From: Diplolepis rosae
Lineage: Eukaryota > Arthropoda > Insecta > Hymenoptera > Diplolepididae
NCBI GenBank assembly: GCA_030998225.1
Contig: JAPYXD010000391.1
Span: forward strand, 3,848,501-3,912,500
Reading direction: 5' to 3'
Length of the DNA: 64,000 nucleotides
In this document: positions 36,325 to 48,659 of the stretch, piece after piece
Position numbering within the stretch: position 1 is the stretch's first letter
Layout: each line of letters opens with the position of its first letter
Program-made: the position numbers and the translations under genes
The notes under the pieces: generated by a model
What the model was told of the DNA's origin: nothing
Database searches by the model: none
Seen by the model: only the letters and a program-made list of their open reading frames with translations

Positions 36325-39218
36325 AAACTCTACCTCCGTGGTGGTGTGGAAAGGAGTTTTATTTGAGAATATTTGGGATTCTCTAAGAATGAACCAGCTT
36401 TTTTATTTTAATATTTCAAATGTGTTTTCTTTCTTTTATGTTTAAGGCAAAAACTAGATCTAAAATAAGCAAAAAAACCTATTTCTCTAATTGCGTCCAA
36501 GATTAGAGCAGAATTTATGCAACCGATTGTTAAAGGTTTTAAAAGTTTTCGCTTTAATTTAAAAAGCAAGTCTTCATAGTATTTTACTAAGTAATGAAAG
36601 TATGTCTACAATTGTTTTCTTGAATCCTACCCAAAGGTCAAACATGGTGCAAAAATGTCGTAAAATAAGAAAAATGTCTGAGTACTTTGAAGAAGTTTTT
36701 CTAAATCGATATGTATCATATTCCAATAATATTTAGGAATATTTATTAAAATATTCATCTTCTAAATTTGATTGATTAATGTACAGAGTACACTTTATAT
36801 TTGAAATTTGTATACAATCTAAATCTGAATCAGTCAAATTTTCACTGATTGAATCAGTGATTTGCCTTTTCACTGAATCATCAGTGGAAACAATATTTTT
36901 CACTGTTAAATCAGTTACTTTTCACTGAAGTAATCAGTGAAATTTGACTGATTCACAGTAACCTGTTTTTAGTTATTTAAATCAGTCAAATTTCACTGAT
37001 AATCAGTAGATTTTGACTGATTCATATTTGAAATTTGTACAGTTTTTAAAAAAATCCGAAACTTTTTGAATTTAGTAGTTTATTTATAAAATTTGAGAAT
37101 GTTGTAGTTGATATTTCTATATAGAACTTTAAGCATTTATGGACATAAAATTTCATTTAAAGTTTCTTCTATCGGTATTCAAAACTGTCAACAATTTTGC
37201 AAGATCAGTCAAATGCAAAATTTGACAGAGTATTTAATCAAAATATTTACATTAATTTTTAAATATTTTGAAAATAATTCGACTAAAATAATGATTAATA
37301 AGATTTTGTAACATTGTGGGAATATTGGAACGCTGCAAGATTAAATTTTGAGTACAATTTTCAATTAATGAATGTTTAAAGAATTGAGTGAAAGCATCAA
37401 TTAAAAAATATTTTTACTTTATAAATTTGATTAAGTGCAGTAATAAGAAGATTTTGACTTTGTATAAAGCATTTCATTTATCTGATTAAAAGTCTGTGCA
37501 TACGTCACTAAAACGTAAGATTAAAAAACTTTAAACTGCTTTTACCATCAATCTATGAATGTGGATTTTAAACCGTAATTTAATGTGTCTTATTTTTTTT
37601 TGATAAAATATTTTTAACATAATTTTTTGCTTAAAGTAGCCGATTTACTCGATTAAAAATTGGTCAACTTGTATATTTCAAAATTCTGTAATAAAAGTAT
37701 TTTCATATTATGTTTTTGTATCCTATGCGTAGAATTTTAATTTTAAAATTGAGATTTCTCACAAAGAAGAAAGATTGTCTTATTAAAGCAGTTTATTCCC
37801 AGAAATTAAAAATCATTTACTTAATATTTCGATTCCAAACATTGAATATTTATTTACTTTGAATAAAACAGAAAAAAAATTTTTATGAAGTTTTAAAATC
37901 TTTTTACAATGTTACGAATTGGGCCGAATTTAGAATTACGAAATCTTTCATTACAAAAAGAAAAAGTCACTCACATGAAATAAACTTCTGTAAGAATTAT
38001 CAAGATTGAAGAGATGTTAAAATATTTGAAAAATAATGCAATTATAAAATTGCAATTTATATCAATATTTGACAAATTTTTAGCTTTCTCAATCAAAGCA
38101 TTATCCGGAAATTTTTAGTTCCTATAAAAAGATGGAATATTTATCAATTTCTTGAATGTTCATACATTAAAAAAATATCGAATTAGAGAATTATATGCAA
38201 AGTATTTTGCATTAAGAAGACATAAACATGATATAATTAGTTTTATATCTACATTTTCAGCTTACTTTTTTGTGGCTTAAGCACACATTTTGAATTCGAA
38301 ATACAAAAATGCTCTACAGAGTTGAAGTATTTCCTGAATCAATTATTATTGATCCTGAATTCTATTGGAAAATTTGTTGTTTACTGTTCAAATCTTACTA
38401 CGATTTCAGACGTACAGACAAATTAAGAACTACAAAATATTTCATCCAAAAGATTGCACTCCTCCATAAAATCTTGTCAAATTGTAACAAGATTTGAACA
38501 CTTCGATCGAACATTTTTATGTAAAATTTAAAGTTGATTGATATTTATATGTTAATATGGAAATACCAATAAACACATATTTTAGCTTTTTAATTTATCT
38601 ACTGCTATTAGACAATTTTCCATTTCCGCAGAGATTTTAAGTTTTGGAATGAAAAGTTTGTGCTTAGGCTACAAAAATGTGAGATGAAAATATTTCTAAC
38701 ATATAACTGAAAATATAAATTATGAACTTGAATTTTATGTTCATTTTATCTTGATAGAAAATATTGTTCTAATTGGAAAATTGTTAAATGTACAAAATTA
38801 GTAAGAAGTATATAAATTTGAATGGAAAATTATATATTGATTCAAATTTTATACATTTATTGTCACTAAATTTCACTGAAAGTTTATTTTTGAAGTGTTG
38901 AAATCCTCATGAAATTTTCCAAGATCATACTGATGTTTATTTCATGCAGACTTTCTTCAAGAAATTGAAGAAAAGTGTTATTTCTTGAACTATATACCTC
39001 GTAAATTCAAATTCGTCGTCTGCTTCGCGCCTCTTTTGCACGTACTCGAGAAAAATACAATTCTTAATTTCGACTCGATAAACGAAAGCGTGAAATCTAA
39101 AAATAACTTGAAAACTCAAGCATTGTAACGAAGTCCGTCTTCGTGCACCTTCGGCTTTACACGAAGCTGGTGACCGCAGCGTGTAGCAGAGCCGACACAC
39201 TGACACGCCACGTTTGCA
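36325..39218. repeat. hAT-like right arm (about 2.9 kb)
   Basis: Reverse complement of the left arm and of 61137 onward. It contains both retroelement target sites in empty form: GATATTTATATGTTAA near 38540 (site of copy 1) and TCCTATGCGTAG near 37721 (site of copy 2). Confidence 0.9.
36824..37024. repeat. Cluster of CAGTGAAA / ACTGATT motifs (right arm)
   Basis: Mirror image of 32201-32400. Confidence 0.85.
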
Positions 39219-39235
39219 TTTATTAATTAAAACAA

Positions 39236-39508
39236 ATGAAACATGAAACGATGAATGGGCTCTCGAAAAAATTAAACAAGATGTCGTCAAGAGCAATTAC
39301 GACTGCGTTAGTTTACTTCTGTAGTGAACGTGAAAAAGTGATACCGATAACTTCATTGACAAATTTTGTTCCAAGGAATGAGAAGGACTTTATAGTAGGC
39401 CATAAGTATAAAGCATGGTGGAATGGCACTAAGGATAAGGATGACTATTTATTCAACTCGTATATACTCTTGCTTGGTTGTAAAAAGAGTTCTAAAGAGT
39501 TTATGTGA
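39236..39508 (+). CDS. Probable N-terminal exon of BEN-domain host gene
   Basis: A 90-codon ORF beginning 18 bp outside the hAT-like arm. The segment ALVYFCSEREKVIPITSL, an NFVPRN, a KYKAWWNG and a final YILLLG follow the order of the conserved N-terminal module (ALVYF...VVP....F.P.N...W....Y...IL.LG) that I recognise from many insect BEN-domain proteins. The exons at 40508-42497 downstream on the same strand end in a BEN domain, so both fit one gene. The exact start (first or second ATG) and the splice donor are not clear, and the ORF runs to a TGA at 39506-39508. Transposon insertion into the adjacent intron could have damaged it. Confidence 0.5.
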   Translation: MKHETMNGLSKKLNKMSSRAITTALVYFCSEREKVIPITSLTNFVPRNEKDFIVGHKYKAWWNGTKDKDDYLFNSYILLLGCKKSSKEFM

Positions 39509-39721
39509 CCGAGAATATGTCTGGGAGCACGGGAATATGACTGAGAATTTCTCTGATGAATGTGCTCTTCGAGAATTTATGAGAATTTGAAAATATTTTT
39601 CCGTAACGGTTCAAGCTTTCAATTGTTTTTGATAAATGCTTTGTTCTGGAAGTTCGTGTAACGTGCGCAATAAAAATGGAAAAAAAAGAATATAGTTTGG
39701 AATTTATTTTTTTAAATTATT

Positions 39722-39853
39722 GATAAACAAAATAAAGCTTCTTTCAAGTGCAAATACTGTGATCAGATGTACAGAAAACATGCCACTCGACAAATAGAGC
39801 ACTTAAAAAAGTGCATAAACTGTCCCGAAACTGTCAAACAATTATTTAAATAA
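39722..39853 (+). pseudogene. BED zinc-finger fragment, hAT remnant
   Basis: A 44-codon stretch ending in a stop with FKCKYCDQMYRKHATRQIEH and LKKC, a BED-type finger as found at the N-terminus of hAT transposases, and an NCPETVK tail typical of that region. It lies between BEN-gene exons, probably as an intronic transposon fragment. No further transposase domains nearby. Confidence 0.6.
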
Positions 39854-40507
39854 AGTGTAATTTGTGCGAAGAAATCTTGAATTACTTCTTCTTTATGTTT
39901 GAATTTAATATAATGGCTATAAAAAAAATTTTTTGATATTGAATTGCGATAAAACTTGAAATTTTTCGTAGTTTATTTTTATGAAACCTTCACTACTGCA
40001 ATTCATAGTGTTTGGAAATAAATTTACAATATTATAAGGTTTAATGATAAAGAAAATATTGGCGGAGGTATGGTAAAATTCCCTTAAATTCTCTGTAAAT
40101 TCTCAAGTTGTCTTAAAATGACGGTCACAGTCACGAGAAAGTGACCGGATTTTAAATATCCGAGAAATTTAGAACTCTAGTAGTAAGTATACATTTAAAT
40201 ATTTTCCATAAATATATTTGAATAGTTTAATTGCATGCAATTTTAAAATAAGATTAGAATTAAAATAAAATATTTATACATTAGAGTACGTGGGTGGATT
40301 TTCACGTACTTTTCATATCATGATTGCCATCCAAAATAATTAATTACTCTATATTATTGCTAAAGAATTTATTTCAGTGATTGAAAAAAAAATAGATTTT
40401 CGGTTATAAGCTGTGCGAACTTTAGTTACATTAGGCTACCACGTACTAAGCTTAATTGGTTCTATTATAAACTGTCACGAAAATAAAAAATACACCTTCT
40501 TTCCTAG

Positions 40508-40626
40508 CAAGTGAAGCAGATATTAAGGGACAGAAAGACAAAAGGCGTTTGAGATACCCAAGCCGGAGAATGTTGAGTTTTTCTTCCAATATTGGAGGTA
40601 GCGGAGAAGCAACGACGTCTATGAAA
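40508..40626 (+). CDS. BEN-domain gene, internal exon (Lys/Arg/Ser-rich)
   Basis: Acceptor CTTTCCTAG before 40508 and donor GTAAGA after 40626. The exon reads through 39 codons with no stop (KGQKDKRRLRYPSRRML segment) and ends in phase 0. The next exon begins in phase 0, supporting splicing between them. Part of the poorly conserved, charged middle region of the host protein. Confidence 0.6.
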
Positions 40627-40747
40627 GTAAGAGAAATCATAATTAAATAATTTCTTCATCTTATTGTCATTTCTTAATCGTAGTTTCAAATTTTAGACTT
40701 ACTAATAAAATAAAGTGTTACATCCAAGTTTCGATATTTTCTTTCAG

Positions 40748-40926
40748 AGAACCAAGAAAAAAGTTGATTTTGTCAAGATGAAATCGAAAAATCAACAAAA
40801 TAATAAAATTTTGAAAAGACACGAAGAGCTCCTGAAAAACCGTGCTCGACTTGATTCTGAATCGTCGGTATCGTCAGTAGATGAAGATCAAGAAGAGAAT
40901 GATTTACCAGCAAATAACAATGGAAA
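40748..40926 (+). CDS. BEN-domain gene, internal exon
   Basis: Acceptor TTTCTTTCAG before 40748, donor GTATCT after 40926. Encodes a Lys-rich segment (RTKKKVDFVKMKSKNQQ) followed by an acidic/Ser region (DSESSVSSVDEDQEEN). Leaves two bases to be completed by the next exon. Confidence 0.65.
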
Positions 40927-41045
40927 GTATCTTCATTAAGTTGCGAATCATTTTTTATATAATTTTTCTTTAAAAATTTCATATATTTCTGGATATTTTT
41001 AGGACATTCAAATTCACGCCAAAATGAAACAGAAATAGATTTCAG

Positions 41046-41125
41046 GAGTGCTGGTAGAAGTCTGTCAGTTGAATCTACCGATACAATTCGCATCTCAGAA
41101 GACTTCGATTCCGATGGAGATAATG
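41046..41125 (+). CDS. BEN-domain gene, short internal exon
   Basis: 80 nt. Acceptor TTTCAG before 41046, donor GTTGGT after 41125. The phase fits both neighbours exactly (completes a Lys codon, leaves one base). Encodes SAGRSLSVESTDTIRI and an acidic tail. Confidence 0.6.
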
Positions 41126-41437
41126 GTTGGTAGCACACTTTTTTTAAACTGAATATAAGTTAAGAAAGTCATTTACAATTTAATAGCAATGTTTATAATA
41201 TTTATAAAAATTGATCGTCCTAAAAAATTACATTATGTTAAATATAGAATATTATTGTATTTTTTTAAATCTGTTTTTATCATACAATTGAGGCAGCTCT
41301 TTTTACATACGATGTCTCAATCGTGTACGTGAAAATGAACATTTTCCAATGATTGAGATCTGAAATTTGTAATAGTATTTGAAAAGAAAATTTTTCAAAA
41401 GCTTGCATCTTTCAAATTTCTAAATAATTATTTTCAG

Positions 41438-41768
41438 AGCTCATGGGACAACAAACATCTCTTCGAATGCTATCTGAAATCGTTGCGAAACCTGGAGTCA
41501 AAGAGAATTCCAAAGTCCCAATACAAAATAATAATCAAAGAAGTACTTTAATGGAATCAATTTCTGGTAATATTGCTGAAAGTAGTGCCACACAGCAATC
41601 ACCACATACAAGCTCCTGTGCGAAAAATACACCACGGCAACCAGTCGCTTCTGTTAATACTGAGGAGGAGAAATTTCAACTACCACACATTTCTATAAAA
41701 TCACGTCGGCGTCGTACCTTGAGTGCCATTCAGAACTTGAGCGTTTCATTGAAGGTGAAGAGGATCGA
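41438..41768 (+). CDS. BEN-domain gene, internal exon
   Basis: Acceptor TTATTTTCAG and donor GTGAGT are both strong. The first base pair completes a Glu codon from the previous exon and the frame is open for the whole 331 nt. Encodes a Ser/Gln-rich linker with a basic patch SRRRR near the end. Confidence 0.68.
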
Positions 41769-42315
41769 GTGAGTATCATTATTTTTAAGATTTGGTCTCT
41801 ATAGTCACAACTTTTTTGTATGTCCGAAGTTTCTTTAAATTTTGCCAGATTTTACTAGGTATAATATTGATCCATAAAAGATCATTTCATATTTTAAAAC
41901 ACCTTCGAAAATGATTACATAATTTTTTTTGTTATTTGAAATCTTTTTTCGGAGATAAATACCCTAGAAAAATATTGTCAAGTCCTAAGGAACAAAAATA
42001 AAGTGGTGGCAGTTTTCCAAATAATATTTTTGTAAAAATCCTTTAAATATTTAAGAACGTTTTAATGATACTTTATTGAGAGATTATACAATCCATTTAC
42101 AGAAGACACAAGACCTCAAAACATGTTACACAGAAATGCAATAGAAAAAAATATCCCATTTTTGTAAAAAAGCATTAAAAAAGTACAATTCGTAATCTAT
42201 TTTGAATCTCATAGAGACTGGTAGGCCTACTCTAATAATGTTTATGGAATAATATTTTTATTTTAAATATATTTATCCAATAGGTACACCTAGGTCTAAA
42301 TTACCATGTCCATAG

Positions 42316-42497
42316 AGACGTTTGGGATGGTATGAAAAGGAAAAACGACTCTAAATTTGTGAGGGACTTGAGCCTGATATTGTGGGGTACGGAGACTCTA
42401 AAAAACAAATGCCAAGACAAGTCAAGAATAAAGCAGAAAACAACAGAAAATGCAGTCAGAGAAGAGCTGACACCGGAAAAAGTTGTGCTTGTACAAG
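42316..42497 (+). CDS. BEN-domain gene, exon carrying first half of the BEN domain
   Basis: Acceptor CCATAG, donor GTAATA. In the frame carried over from the previous exon it encodes KFVRDLSLILWGTETLKNK and a C-terminal EELTPEKVVLVQ. This matches the BEN pattern (F...L...lfg.e.L......LdP.k...i), a DNA-binding fold of chromatin and transcription factors. The domain is incomplete; the remainder should be in a downstream exon, which would lie beyond the retroelement copy 3 that begins about 340 bp further on. I could not find that exon in the window. Function likely nuclear, details unknown. Confidence 0.68.
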
Positions 42498-42836
42498 GTA
42501 ATACATTATGAATATTGAAGGACATTAACCAGAGTGTTACGTGGTCATTACATAGTTTATATTCGGCGGCTTTATAATTTTAAAAATGTATATATTGTGC
42601 CGAAATTGTATGAAATGCTTTAAAATAAACAAAGGCACATTTCAGTATTTATTTGACGGACAAAATAAACGACGTTAGGAGGAAACCATAATTTAAATAT
42701 GTTTATAATTATGTTACTTAAGAAAAAATAAAATGCAAAAAATCGAATTTTAGTTTCTTTTTTATAATAATTTATAATACGCCCTTCACCATCGATTAAC
42801 ATCTAACTTCAACATTCTTATTGGAATATTTACAAT

Positions 42837-44123
42837 TTAAAAAAAAATCATTAAATTTAAAAAAAGACATGCGAAACTATATACGAAACCATATGGGAAA
42901 CTGTACAAGAAACCATGTCGGAAACTACATGGGAAACTATATAGGATCCGGGCTAAAATTACTATACAGTTTCCCATGTTGTTTCCTATATAGTTTCTTA
43001 CATAGTTTCCTAGGTAGTTTCCTAGGTAGTTTCCTACATGGGATTTTTCAATAGGGTTGATTTTTACATTTCCTTTTCCTAGTACATTTAAAACTTCGTG
43101 ATGACCTGTGTATTGATTATCCAGCTTTTTAATTTGTCCTTTTAATAAAAATACATTATCCCCAATTTTTATTTCCAAGGGATTTATTTTTCTATCGTGG
43201 TACATTTTTGATTTTTCTTTTGCCTTTATGAGGTTTTTTCTTGCTTGTGTTCTCATTTCATGCAGTTGTGTGACAAAATTGATCAAATAATCACCATAGG
43301 TTTGCAATTTTTCATTTTGTGATAGAGGTTCACTAGAAGGTTCACGGGCTAATTTGCCAAAAACTAATTCGTAAGGCGTACATTTTGTGGCTTCGTGCAC
43401 ACTTGTGTTATATGAAAACATTGCTAATTCTAGCGAATCGTCCCATTCTGAATTTTTTGCTACAAATTGTTTGAGATATTCACCTAGGGCATGATGTGAT
43501 CGTTCAAGTGATCCATTGGATTGAGGGTGAAAAGCTGTGGTACGAAATTGTCTGATTCTAAAGCGTTTTGCTAATCTTTTTAATAAATTGCTTAAAAAAT
43601 CTCTGCCTTGATCCGTTAGTACTCCTTTTGGCGATCCAAATATGCAAATAAATTTTTTCACGAATGCGTCTGCTATCGTACCAGCTTGATGATTAGGAAG
43701 AGGTATTGCCAGAGAATATTTTGTAAAATTATCTTGTATAGTAAGAATATACATATTTCCAGACTTTGTTTCTGGTAGTGGACCAACAATATCCATTGAT
43801 ATTTTTTCGAAGGCAGTGGTAGGTGTATCGGTAATAACCATAGGATTTTTAGTTTTAACCCGAACTAATTTTTTTATTTGGCATTGTAAGCAGCCTTGAA
43901 TATACTTTTGAATATCGACTTTCATATTTTCCCAAAAGAATTTTTGGCGAATTCGATTATAGCTCTTTGTGACGCCTTTATGTCCTCCTAATGCTGAGGA
44001 GTGTGCTTCTTCAATTAATTGTGATCTTTGTTCTTTTGTTGGATATTGCGCTATGCCATTACAAACTATTATTTCCGTAAGAGAATTTGCAAAAACTAAA
44101 ATATTAATTTTATTTCTTCCCAA
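42837..44123 (-). pseudogene. Integrase remnant of copy 3
   Basis: The HHCC finger, [14 protein letters not shown] and the Glu of SLERSHH are all present, with 35 residues between the last two, so the catalytic triad itself survives. The N-terminus differs from copy 2 by a short deletion just after the first codons. The C-terminus runs out of homology at about 43050, where the protein continues into repeats of NYLGNY type encoded by the minisatellite. Confidence 0.85.
42870..43046. repeat. Inverted minisatellite of GGAAACTAYATR type
   Basis: On the left half the unit is GGGAAACTATA..., on the right half its complement TAGTTTCCTAGG, with a turn around 42950-42965. Unit length is about 12 bp. 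It marks the broken 3' end of copy 3. Confidence 0.75.
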
Positions 44124-44245
44124 GCTATATGGTTGATTTTCGAAGTCTTTGAAATACTAATTGATCGTAGATTCAATTTTTGAGATAATTCGTGTAACGA
44201 ATAAATTGACAATTTTATATTATTTAAGGTTTCAGATAAACTGTC

Positions 44246-45312
44246 TTAAATTTCTCCCTCAATCGGAAGAGCAAAATGATAATCGTTTCCTTTTTTAACT
44301 TCTTCCGCTGTTCCCTTTTGTAAGATTTTAAATTTTGGTAAAGTTCCACGTTTTTCTAGACTTTTTGATCCATTATCTCGAGGATTTCCATTTGTTGTAA
44401 CAAAATATACATAATTATCTTTTCGCATCGTTAGTTGATCGCGACATTCAACGATATTTTTATCCATTAAAATTTGCCTGGTAGATTTTGATTTGGTTTG
44501 AGGGGGCTCTGGGGGTGGACGGTTTTCTTCGAATTCTGAATTATTATCATTTTCGTGATTTTCCCTGGTTTTTATTTGTCGATTTTTGTTTATGTCAGAA
44601 TTTCGTTCATTAAAAGTGTCTTCGATATTTTTATTTTCCAAAATTTCTTCAATACAAGAGCTTTCAGAGCTCTTTTCATCTTCAGGTTCCATATCAATTA
44701 CTTCGTCTTCAGAAGTAGATAAATAATTTTCGCTTTCTTCCTCTTGATGATTAATAAATTGTTTAGGCTCTTTTGCCATTTTTATTTCTTTTATTTTTTG
44801 CTTGGATTTCTTTTAAATAGTCCAAATATTCAGGATCAGAATCGGGATCAGAGTCGGAATCTGATTTTACTTTTGTTTGGCTTCCTTTTTGCATATTTAT
44901 TTCTGGTAATTCATTTTCATATATTTGTTTTCTTGGTCTACCTCTCTTTCTTTTTGTTTGAGCGAATAATTTTTAAATTTGTAAGTAGATTTTTTCTTGG
45001 CCTACCTCGAGGTTTTTTCACAAGAAGTTTAGAAGAAAAATTTTCGTCTAATTTTTCTTGGATTTCATTTTGGTTTAAATTTTCTAGATTTTCATGCTGA
45101 TTTGAATTTTTCATTTGTTCTTGTTTTTTCTTTTTACCCCTAGTAGTCATGGTTTTCCATGTCGAATTTTCATAATTTTTTCCAAGTATTGGACTTAAGA
45201 GTATAATAGTCATAAACAGAAGCTTTGATGCTAAAAGTTTCAATAAACTTGTATATTTCATAAAATTGTTACAAATGTTATTAAATAATTCTTCATTGGG
45301 AGAAACATTCAA
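44246..45312 (-). pseudogene. AT-hook and acidic linker of Pol (copy 3), frame-broken
   Basis: Contains RGRPRK at about 45010-45000, a second such motif near 44940 in another frame, an acidic region (YLSTSEDEVIDMEPEDE) and RPPPEPPQ. The linker continues in frame into the segment that opens the integrase ORF of copy 2, showing they belong to one polyprotein. A nonsense codon (TAA at about 44248) ends it. Confidence 0.75.
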
Positions 45313-45374
45313 AGTTTCTAAAAACTTAGGATTGATATTTAATATTGGATCTTGTGAGGATTCGCTGAAGTCAT

Positions 45375-47701
45375 TTATATCATCTTGGATAAGTATCGAA
45401 TTGAAATATTCTCTTTTGGAATTATTTCCTTTTTGATATTATTTTCCTCGTTATTTTTCATAAAGGTATTCTCAAGATTCGTTTTTTCTTGAGATGTCAT
45501 AAAGGTATCGTCATCATCTTCGTGTAAATTTCTTGATCTTTCTTCATTAATAATAGGGTTTCTTGAAAGAGCGTCTGCATTGACATTCATTTTTCCTGCT
45601 TTGTATACATCAAAATCATATTCTGCGAGTTTCAACCTCCAGCGCGAAACTCGTGAGCAAGGATCCTTAGAGTTTTGAAACCAAACTAGTGGTTTATGAT
45701 CAGTTACTAGGGTAAATTTTCTTCCATATAAATAAGGACGGAAATGAGTGACACAAAATATTATTGCAAGTGCTTTTTTTTCATATGTATCATATTTTTT
45801 CTCAGCGTCACTTAAACTACGTGGAGCATATACTATTGGCTTATCCTTGCCTATTTTGCCTTGTGATAATATACCTCCTATTGCGTATCCTGAGGCATCT
45901 GTTGTGAGAACAAAGGGTTGCGAAAAATCGGGTCGTTGTAAAAGTGGTTCTTCACATAATCTTGATTTTAAAATATTAAAAGCTGTTTGCAGTTTATCGG
46001 TCCAGATGAAAGGGGTATCCTTTTTTAGAAGTTGATTAAGAGGATTGGCAATTTTAGAAAATCCTTCGATAAATCTACGATAATATCCAGCTAATCCTAA
46101 AAATTGTTTGACATTCTTTTGTGTTTTTGGAACTGGAAATTCTTTTACGGCTATTATTTTTTTGGGGTCCGATCGAACTCCATTTTTATCAATTATATGA
46201 CCTAAACATCCTACCTCAGGTCGTAGAAATTCACATTTGTCTGGTTGTAAATGAAGGTTTGCTTTTCGAAGACGTTGTATTAAATTATTAAATTTTTTCT
46301 CATGTTCTTCTAGTGTATCAGCAAATATGACTATGTCGTCAAGAGATACAAAGAGTTCTGTCCCTATTAATCCAGTTAAAGTAATATCCATTAACCTTTG
46401 AAATGTTGCAGGAGCGGTTTTTAAACCAAAGGGCATTCTATCAAATTCATAAAGGCCATGGGGTATAGAAAATGCAGTTTTATGAGAGTCTTTATGGTCC
46501 ATTTTATATGGTGAAAACCAGTAGCTAAATCGAATACTGAAAAATATCTGGCAGATCCGAGTGAATCGAGTATATCATTTATGTTAGATAGTGGATAAGA
46601 ATCTCCGATTGTTTTTTCATTAAGTTTTCTGAAGTCAAGAACCATTTGCCATTTTATTTTACCTTTAGAGTATGGTTTTTTAGGAACAATCCAAACTGGA
46701 GTGTTATACGGTGATTGTGAAGGTTTTATTATTTTATTTTTTAATAATTCGTCAACTTGTTTTGTAATTTCTTCTTTATGAACAGGGGGAAATCTATATT
46801 GTCTTGAAAAAATTGGAGAATCATCTGTAGTTGGAATTGAATGTTGCAAAACATTAGTAGCTTCAAGTGGTTCTCCTGGGATTTTAAATCTGTCTGCACA
46901 GTTAATAATTAATCTTTCTACATGTCCGTATTCGTCTTGATTAAAATGATCCAAACGAAGAAGTTTTGTGATGCATTCTATTCTTTCTTCACATGTTATG
47001 TTAAAAAATCTGCGTGGATTGTTGAAAAAATTTTCGGTTTTTAAGAAGCTATTCAGAATTTTGTTAGATAAATCGTCATCACTTAAGTTTTTTAAATTGC
47101 TTGATTGACTTGTTACATTTTGAAAATCTCTTTCTTCAAAGTCTTCTAAAGTAATAGCTGGTATTGATATCGTTACTGAAATTTCGTTAGTATTTGCAAA
47201 TTTGATATAAGCTTTACCATTGCAATTTTTTACAATTGCGTCTCCGGCATAAATTTCTTCGCCAAAATGTAGTCGAGGTACGTAACCTTCGCTTTTCTCA
47301 GTATTTTCAATTGGAATATAAAATGTTGTTACTGTTCCAGCTGGAATTGTTAATATCTGTGTCGATTCAAATGGATACAGTTTATTTTGTATTTCTAGAC
47401 ATTTTGATACATAATTTATATTGACTTTATTGTGTCGAAAAAATTCTGAACCTAGAACTCCGTCTTCATCTATTGGAACTTCATTAGGAATTATATTCAA
47501 TATTGTTGGATATCCTAAAATGTTTATTTGTATTTGTCCCATTGTAAAAAGTGGTAAATTATTTATTCCTGTAAGTTTTAACACTCTTTTTTCATCTATT
47601 GGCAAATTAGGATTTACGGAATTTTGTTTAATCAAATTTCGACCAGCACCGGTATCTATCATCATGCGAGCAGGGCTTTGAAGGCCTTCTGCGCATATCA
47701 T
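45375..47701 (-). pseudogene. Protease, reverse transcriptase, RNase H of copy 3, frame-broken
   Basis: A first ORF (47701-46421) has protease DTGAGRNL and the start of reverse transcriptase; a second (46502-45375) continues it. The frame changes at about 46500. The catalytic box reads SLDD instead of YLDD, so polymerase activity would be lost or reduced even with an open frame. RNase H motifs TTDASG and NADALSR remain. Clearly inactive. Confidence 0.88.
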
Positions 47702-47784
47702 TATCGATGGAATTATACTTGGTATGGAAACGCTTATCTTTATAGCCGGTTGATCGTTAGAAGTGGATGCTTCTGGTTCTTGCC

Positions 47785-48656
47785 TTACGCTTTCCTCAGT
47801 GCATCCGTACTGGGGAGAGCGTTTGAGTTTTCCGAATTTTGCGATTGTTGTTTATTTAATCTAACGTTACAATTTGTTATGACATGTCCTGGTTTTTTAC
47901 AATAGTTGCATATAACTTCCGATTTTTGTGGATAATTTTGATTTGGTCTACTTAATTGCTGATTTCGTATTTCTCGTTGGCTATTTTGATTTAAAAATTG
48001 TCTGTGATTTACATACCTGTTGTGATCTAAATTTTCTTGTCTATTATCATTATTTCTGTTTCTCGAAAAATTATTATTATTGTAATTGTGGAATCTATTG
48101 CTGTTAGGATAATTATTTCTGTTACTTGAAAAGCTATTGTAATTGTTGTTCCTGTTCCTTGAAAAATTGTTATTCGGATAGTTATTATTATCATAATTGT
48201 TATTTCTGTTTCCTAAAAAGTGGTTATTCCGGTAATTATTTCTTGCAGAATTATTGTAAATATTTTCTCGTCGTTGGTGATTATTACTAGGGTGTCGATT
48301 TTGCATAACAAAATTAGGATTTTGTTTCCTAGATACTGCTTCTTGTGCTTTGGTTAAATGATAACAATTTTCAGCAACATGACCTGGTTTTTTACATATT
48401 ATACAATTTATGTTGTTATCTCGTGCAGCATTGAACCGAGTTGTTTTATTATTTCTATTATTTATAGAATCATCCAGTTTTAAATAATCTGAATTTTTAT
48501 TTCTCCGTAGTGCGGATGATGCTGCCAAATCTCTTTCTACGTTGATTGTGTCATTGAAAACTTCTTTAAGTGATTCCTTTGTTTTTACTCGAATTTCTAA
48601 TTCAGGACGCAGACCGCGAATAAAGCATTGAATAACGTCTTTTTGAAGGTTTTCAA
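47785..48656 (-). pseudogene. Gag C-terminal remnant of copy 3
   Basis: Retains the first knuckle (CIICKKPGHVAENC), the Asn/Arg-rich linker and the second knuckle ([14 protein letters not shown]). About 1 kb encoding the N-terminal and capsid regions is missing at about 48660, where the leader follows directly. Confidence 0.85.
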
Positions 48657-48659
48657 TGT

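Larger units (their letters stand above)
13020..39218. mobile_element. hAT-like transposon with very long terminal inverted repeats, interrupted by copy 2
   Basis: The left arm is 13020-13847 plus 31495-32897, split by retroelement copy 2; its outer end was cut by copy 1 and lies left of the window. The right arm is 36325-39218 (about 2.9 kb), nearly identical in reverse complement. Between the arms (32898-36324) is a broken hAT-type transposase. The outer end of the right arm, near TGCAAACGTGGCGTGTCAGTG read inward, matches the start of another copy at about 61137. The left terminus is not visible, so target duplication and superfamily cannot be proved here. Confidence 0.8.
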
